From NCBI GenBank assembly GCA_903876615.1, contig CAIRAS010000039.1:1-26137 (forward strand): a DNA stretch of 26,137 nucleotides. The letters are read 5' to 3'. Of the stretch, positions 23,104-26,137 are shown piece by piece. The notes beneath the pieces were generated by a model, which saw only the letters and a list, made by a program, of their open reading frames with translations, ran no database searches and was not told the origin of the DNA. Made by a program: the position numbers and the translations under genes. The stretch is from an uncultured Holophagaceae bacterium (GTDB lineage Bacteria; Acidobacteriota; Holophagae; Holophagales; Holophagaceae). Numbering within the stretch: position 1 is the first letter of the stretch; every line of letters starts with the position of its first letter.

Positions 23104-25619
23104 GACCGCTTCCCGGCGATCCAGTTGAGCGCTTCCAGGGGCGTCATGCGGTTCAGGTCCAGGGCCTCCAACTCGGCGCGGAGGCTGTCGGGCTCCACCT
23201 CGAACATCGGCAAGGCCGGCTGGGAAGGCATCGGGGGCCGGGGCGGTGCCTCCGGGGCCTGGGCCAGCAGGCGCTGGGCCTTCTGGATGACGGACTTGGG
23301 CAGCCCCGCCAGCCGAGCCACCTGGATGCCGTAGCTGCGGTCCGCAGGTCCGGGCGCCACGCGGTGGAGGAAGTGCAGCTGCTCCTCCCACTCCTGGACC
23401 TCCACGTGGAGGTTCTGGATGCGCGAGTCCTCCGCCAGCTTGGTCAGCTCGAAGTAGTGCGTGGCGAAGAGGGTGCGCGGCGCCCCGCCCTTAAGATCTC
23501 GCAGGAACAAGGCGATGGCCTCGGCCAGGGAGAGGCCGTCCCGGGTGCTGGTGCCCCGGCCGATCTCGTCGAGAATCACCAGGCTGACCGCCGTGGCCTG
23601 GTTGAGGATCCGGGCGGTCTCCGTCATCTCGACCATGAAGGTGGACTGGCCCTTGGCCAGCTGGTCCGAGGCGCCGATGCGGGTGAAGATGCGGTCCACC
23701 AGGCCAAAGCGCATGAGCTCCGCCGGCACGAAGGAGCCGCTCTGGGCGAGCACCACCAGCAGGGCCGAGGTGCGCAGGAAGGTGGACTTGCCGCCCATGT
23801 TGGGACCGGTCACCACCGCCATGGGCTGGGCGGCGCTGAACTGCAGGTCATTGGGGATGCACTCGCGCCCCAGGCGGGCTTCCAGCATGGGATGCCGGGC
23901 CGCGGCCAGGGTCAGCTCCCGGTCGTCACCCAGCTCGGGCCGGGTCCAGCCCGAGAGCCGCGCCCGCTCGGCCAGGGCGGCCAGCACATCCAGGGCGGCC
24001 ACGGCGCGGGCCAGGGCAATCAGGTCCGCGCGGTGCTCCAATACCAGGGCCAGCAGGCGCTGGAACTGGACCGCCTCCAGGCGGGCCTGGTCGCTCTCGG
24101 CGCTAAGAATCCGCTGCTCGAAGGCCACCAGCTTCTCCGTGGTGAACCGCTCGGCGTTGGCCAGCGTCTGCTTGCGGAGGAAGTGGGCGGGCACCGCGCC
24201 CAGGTTCGACTTCGTGATCTCGAAGTAGTAGCCGAAGACCCGGTTGTACTTGATCTTCAGGCTCTGGATGCCGCTCAGCCGGCGCTCTTCTTCTTCCAGC
24301 TCCAGCATCACCTGCCGGGCGTCCCGGGCGAGGCGGCGGACCGCGTCCAGCTCGGGGTCCACGCCCTCGCGGATGACGCCGCCCTTCTCCAGGTCCAGGG
24401 GGGGCGCTTCGGCCAGGCTGTGCTGGAGGCCCTGGAGGAGCTCCCCGCAGAGTGGCGTCTCCCCAGGCCAGAGGCCGAGCTCCGCCACCTCCGAGGCCCA
24501 GCCCTCGTCCTGGAGGCGGGCCGGGAGCTTCTGGAGCACCCCCAGGCCGTCGCGCAGCTGGCCCAGCTCCGGTGGCGAGGCGAGGCCCAGGGCCACGCGG
24601 CCCAGCAGGCGGTCGAGGTCCGGCACCTGAGTTAGCAGCGTCTGGATGGGTCCCCGGCGGCGGTCCTCGGTGAGCCAGGCCACCTGGGACCAGCGCCGCT
24701 CCAAGGTGCCGCGGTCGCGCAGGGGCTGTTCGAGCCAGCCCTTCAGCAGGCGCGAACCCATGCGGGTGCGGCACTGGTCCAGCAGGGCCAGCAGCGACCC
24801 GGCGCGGCCGCCGTCCATGCCGTTGGCCAGCACCTCTAGGTGCCGGGCGCTGGTGGCGTCGAGCAGCGGTCCGGCGGCGCCCAGTTCGAGGGCCACGCCC
24901 TGGAGGTGGGCAGGACGGCCCTTCTGGGTGGCTTCGACCTGATCCAGCAGCGCCGCCAGGGCACCCAGGGCCGCGGGATAGGGATCCAGGCCCACGCCTT
25001 CCAGGTGCTGCCAGCCGAAGAAGGCCAGCACCTGCTGCCGGGCCCGGGAGGCCTCGAAGCGCCAGGCCGGCAGCCGGGTGCGGGCCGCCTCCAGCTCGGG
25101 CAGCTCCGGCGCCCCCTCGGCCAGGATCAGCTCCTGCGGGGCGAGCCGCTCCAGGGTGGCGTGGAGGGCCTCTTCGCCCTCGCCCGGGATCACCCGCAAG
25201 GCCCCCGAGGCCAGCTGGAGCAGGGCCAGCCCCCAGGCCGGACCCACACGATGCAGGGCACAGAGCCACCGGGCGTCGTCGTCCAGCCAGGTGCCCGGGG
25301 TGATGATGCGCTTGATGGCCCGAGGCAGCAGGCCCTTCACGTCCTCGGCCTTGGCCGTGGGCTCGGCGATGGCGGCGGAGAAGCCCGCGGCCAGCAGCTT
25401 GGGCAGGTAGGACTCCAGCGCGAAGTGGGGCACCCCACACATGGGCGTCTCGCCCTCGGTGCCCTTGCCGCGCTGGGTGAGGGCGATCTCCAGCACCGGC
25501 GCCGCCCGCACCGCGTCCTCCCCGATGAGCTCGTAGAAGTCCCCCATGCGCGTCAGCAGGATGGCATCGCCCGCCTCGCGCTTGAGGCCCGCGATCTGCT
25601 GCATCATCGGAGTGGACAT
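23100..25619 (-). CDS. mutS: DNA mismatch repair protein MutS
   Basis: The 839-residue MutS recognises mismatches as a dimer and recruits MutL. The N-terminal TPMMQQ and the mismatch-contacting Phe28-x-Glu30 (RMGDFYEL) are present, followed by connector, lever and clamp regions (KIKYNRVFGYYFEITKSN, LANAERFTTEKL). The ATPase has Walker A GPNMGGKST (about 602-610), STFMVEMTETARIL and Walker B LVILDEIGRGTST. The C-terminal dimerisation segment is LDLNRMTPLEALNWIAGK. QPALPMF shortly before it resembles a sliding-clamp-binding motif. The ATG at 25619 gives the N-terminus expected from alignment on TPMMQQ; the ribosome binding site is weak. The 332-base region upstream is a repeat element rather than a typical promoter. 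Confidence 0.96.
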   Translation of the reverse strand: MSTPMMQQIAGLKREAGDAILLTRMGDFYELIGEDAVRAAPVLEIALTQRGKGTEGETPMCGVPHFALESYLPKLLAAGFSAAIAEPTAKAEDVKGLLPRAIKRIITPGTWLDDDARWLCALHRVGPAWGLALLQLASGALRVIPGEGEEALHATLERLAPQELILAEGAPELPELEAARTRLPAWRFEASRARQQVLAFFGWQHLEGVGLDPYPAALGALAALLDQVEATQKGRPAHLQGVALELGAAGPLLDATSARHLEVLANGMDGGRAGSLLALLDQCRTRMGSRLLKGWLEQPLRDRGTLERRWSQVAWLTEDRRRGPIQTLLTQVPDLDRLLGRVALGLASPPELGQLRDGLGVLQKLPARLQDEGWASEVAELGLWPGETPLCGELLQGLQHSLAEAPPLDLEKGGVIREGVDPELDAVRRLARDARQVMLELEEEERRLSGIQSLKIKYNRVFGYYFEITKSNLGAVPAHFLRKQTLANAERFTTEKLVAFEQRILSAESDQARLEAVQFQRLLALVLEHRADLIALARAVAALDVLAALAERARLSGWTRPELGDDRELTLAAARHPMLEARLGRECIPNDLQFSAAQPMAVVTGPNMGGKSTFLRTSALLVVLAQSGSFVPAELMRFGLVDRIFTRIGASDQLAKGQSTFMVEMTETARILNQATAVSLVILDEIGRGTSTRDGLSLAEAIALFLRDLKGGAPRTLFATHYFELTKLAEDSRIQNLHVEVQEWEEQLHFLHRVAPGPADRSYGIQVARLAGLPKSVIQKAQRLLAQAPEAPPRPPMPSQPALPMFEVEPDSLRAELEALDLNRMTPLEALNWIAGKRS

Positions 25620-25673
25620 GAAACCCGCGCGATTCGGAAAACCCGGCAAGACTGCACAAGAACAAGAACTGGA

Positions 25674-25912
25674 ACCACAGATTACGCAGATTACACAGAT
25701 TGGCCGAGGGCCAAGGCGGATGAGCCCACCAAGCCCCCATGCGGCGGCGCCGGGGAGTCTGCCCAAGGTGCCACTAAATGCTCGCCTGGTTATCGGCCAG
25801 CCTCGCCGGAAAGGCGCTCCAGGAAGGACACGAAGGTCGGAATTGGCGGAGCAAGGCGGATAATCGGGAGCGCTTATTCTTTGTGAATCTGTGCAATCTG
25901 TGGAATCTGTGG
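25674..25912. repeat. Fold-back repeat element, 9-bp-period arms (copy 4)
   Basis: The left arm 25675-25701 is three 9-base units of the form CCACAGATT. The right arm 25886-25912 is the inverted form, with 24 of 27 positions matching. The interior includes short purine-rich repeats (around 25823-25860). It occupies most of the 332-base gap between divergent mutS and the edge oxidoreductase gene. I see no gene there. Confidence 0.8.
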
Positions 25913-25938
25913 ATCTCAGAAGTCCATGAGGCCCAGCG

Positions 25939-25944
25939 TAGGAT
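25939..25944 (+). promoter_or_regulatory. Possible leaderless -10 box for the oxidoreductase
   Basis: TAGGAT ends 7 bases before the ATG at 25952. The AGGA inside it (25940-25943) could instead be a ribosome binding site, so this example is ambiguous. Confidence 0.22.
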
Positions 25945-25951
25945 GGAAGGC

Positions 25952-26137
25952 ATGGAACGGGTCGACTGTGTCGTGATTGGGGCGGGGGTGGTAGGCCTGG
26001 CCCTGGCGCGGGAGTTGGCACTGCGGGGGCGCGAGGTCGTGGTCCTCGAGGCGGAGGACCACATCGGTACGGGCATCAGCTCCCGCAACAGCGAGGTGAT
26101 CCACGCCGGCATCTACTACCCCACGGGGTCGCTCAGG
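25952..26137 (+). CDS. FAD-dependent oxidoreductase (DAO/LhgO-like), 5' part
   Basis: Only the first 62 codons lie in the window. They encode an N-terminal FAD-binding Rossmann fold, [32 protein letters not shown], with the GxGxxG dinucleotide motif and the acidic residue ending strand 2. [21 protein letters not shown] follows; this pattern is typical of the D-amino-acid-oxidase-like group that includes L-2-hydroxyglutarate dehydrogenase LhgO. The ATG at 25952 is preferred, and the ATG at 25943 (three extra residues) is an alternative. The function of the full protein cannot be settled from this fragment. Confidence 0.85.
   Translation, partial: MERVDCVVIGAGVVGLALARELALRGREVVVLEAEDHIGTGISSRNSEVIHAGIYYPTGSLR

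Noticed and set aside
24103..25740. 545-residue frame on the same strand as mutS in another phase
   Set aside because: It is dominated by Gly/Pro/Arg/Ala runs and overlaps MutS, whose frame has every expected motif.
25674..25912. CRISPR array, because of regularly repeated short units
   Set aside because: Units are 9 bases and contiguous, without unique spacers of about 30 bases, and they occur as an inverted pair. No cas genes are in the window.

Overview
The window is GC-rich DNA, apart from one AT-rich stretch at its left edge. It is densely packed with genes, and many neighbours overlap by 4 bases (GTGA or ATGA). The gene set is an Oar-like TonB receptor with a carboxypeptidase-regulatory domain, several exported peptidases, a CapA-type protein and MutS. 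This suits a free-living Gram-negative bacterium; an Acidobacteriota member of the Holophaga/Geothrix type is my best guess. That is inference from gene style, because no rRNA or tRNA is present.

Layout. Bases 28-281 are extremely AT-rich with no convincing gene. Then, on the + strand, come a FadH-type 2,4-dienoyl-CoA reductase (372-2387), a YcaQ-family DNA glycosylase (2388-3584) and an RpiR-type regulator (3604-4446). Next is a long + strand block, 4580-14113: TonB-dependent receptor, exported cyanophycinase-like S51 peptidase, exported M14 metallocarboxypeptidase, isoaspartyl dipeptidase (IadA), YfcC-type amino-acid transporter and exported M28 peptidase. I read this block as a peptide-scavenging locus with an isoaspartyl/cyanophycin flavour: outer-membrane uptake, hydrolysis outside the cytoplasm, inner-membrane transport, and final cleavage of beta-aspartyl dipeptides.

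On the - strand, an exported CapA-type protein and an exported alpha/beta hydrolase follow (16561 to 14382). A TPMT-like methyltransferase lies divergently (16674-17264). A five-gene + strand operon (17343-21092) encodes an SsuA/TauA-type ABC importer (binding protein, permease, ATPase) followed directly by a split two-gene chromate (CHR) transporter. After a terminator-bearing repeat come a small membrane protein (- strand) and a fusion of bacteriohemerythrin with a HAD-family phosphatase (21611-22624). Convergent to it are mutS and a NimA-like flavoprotein that overlaps its stop. The right edge cuts through an FAD-dependent oxidoreductase.

Four fold-back repeat elements, with arms built mainly on a 9-bp period, sit between genes at about 8329, 14150, 21124 and 25674. 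The observations most worth following are the peptide/cyanophycin locus, the hemerythrin-HAD fusion with all seven di-iron ligands intact, the repeat family, and the Glu replacing the usual carbamylated Lys in IadA.
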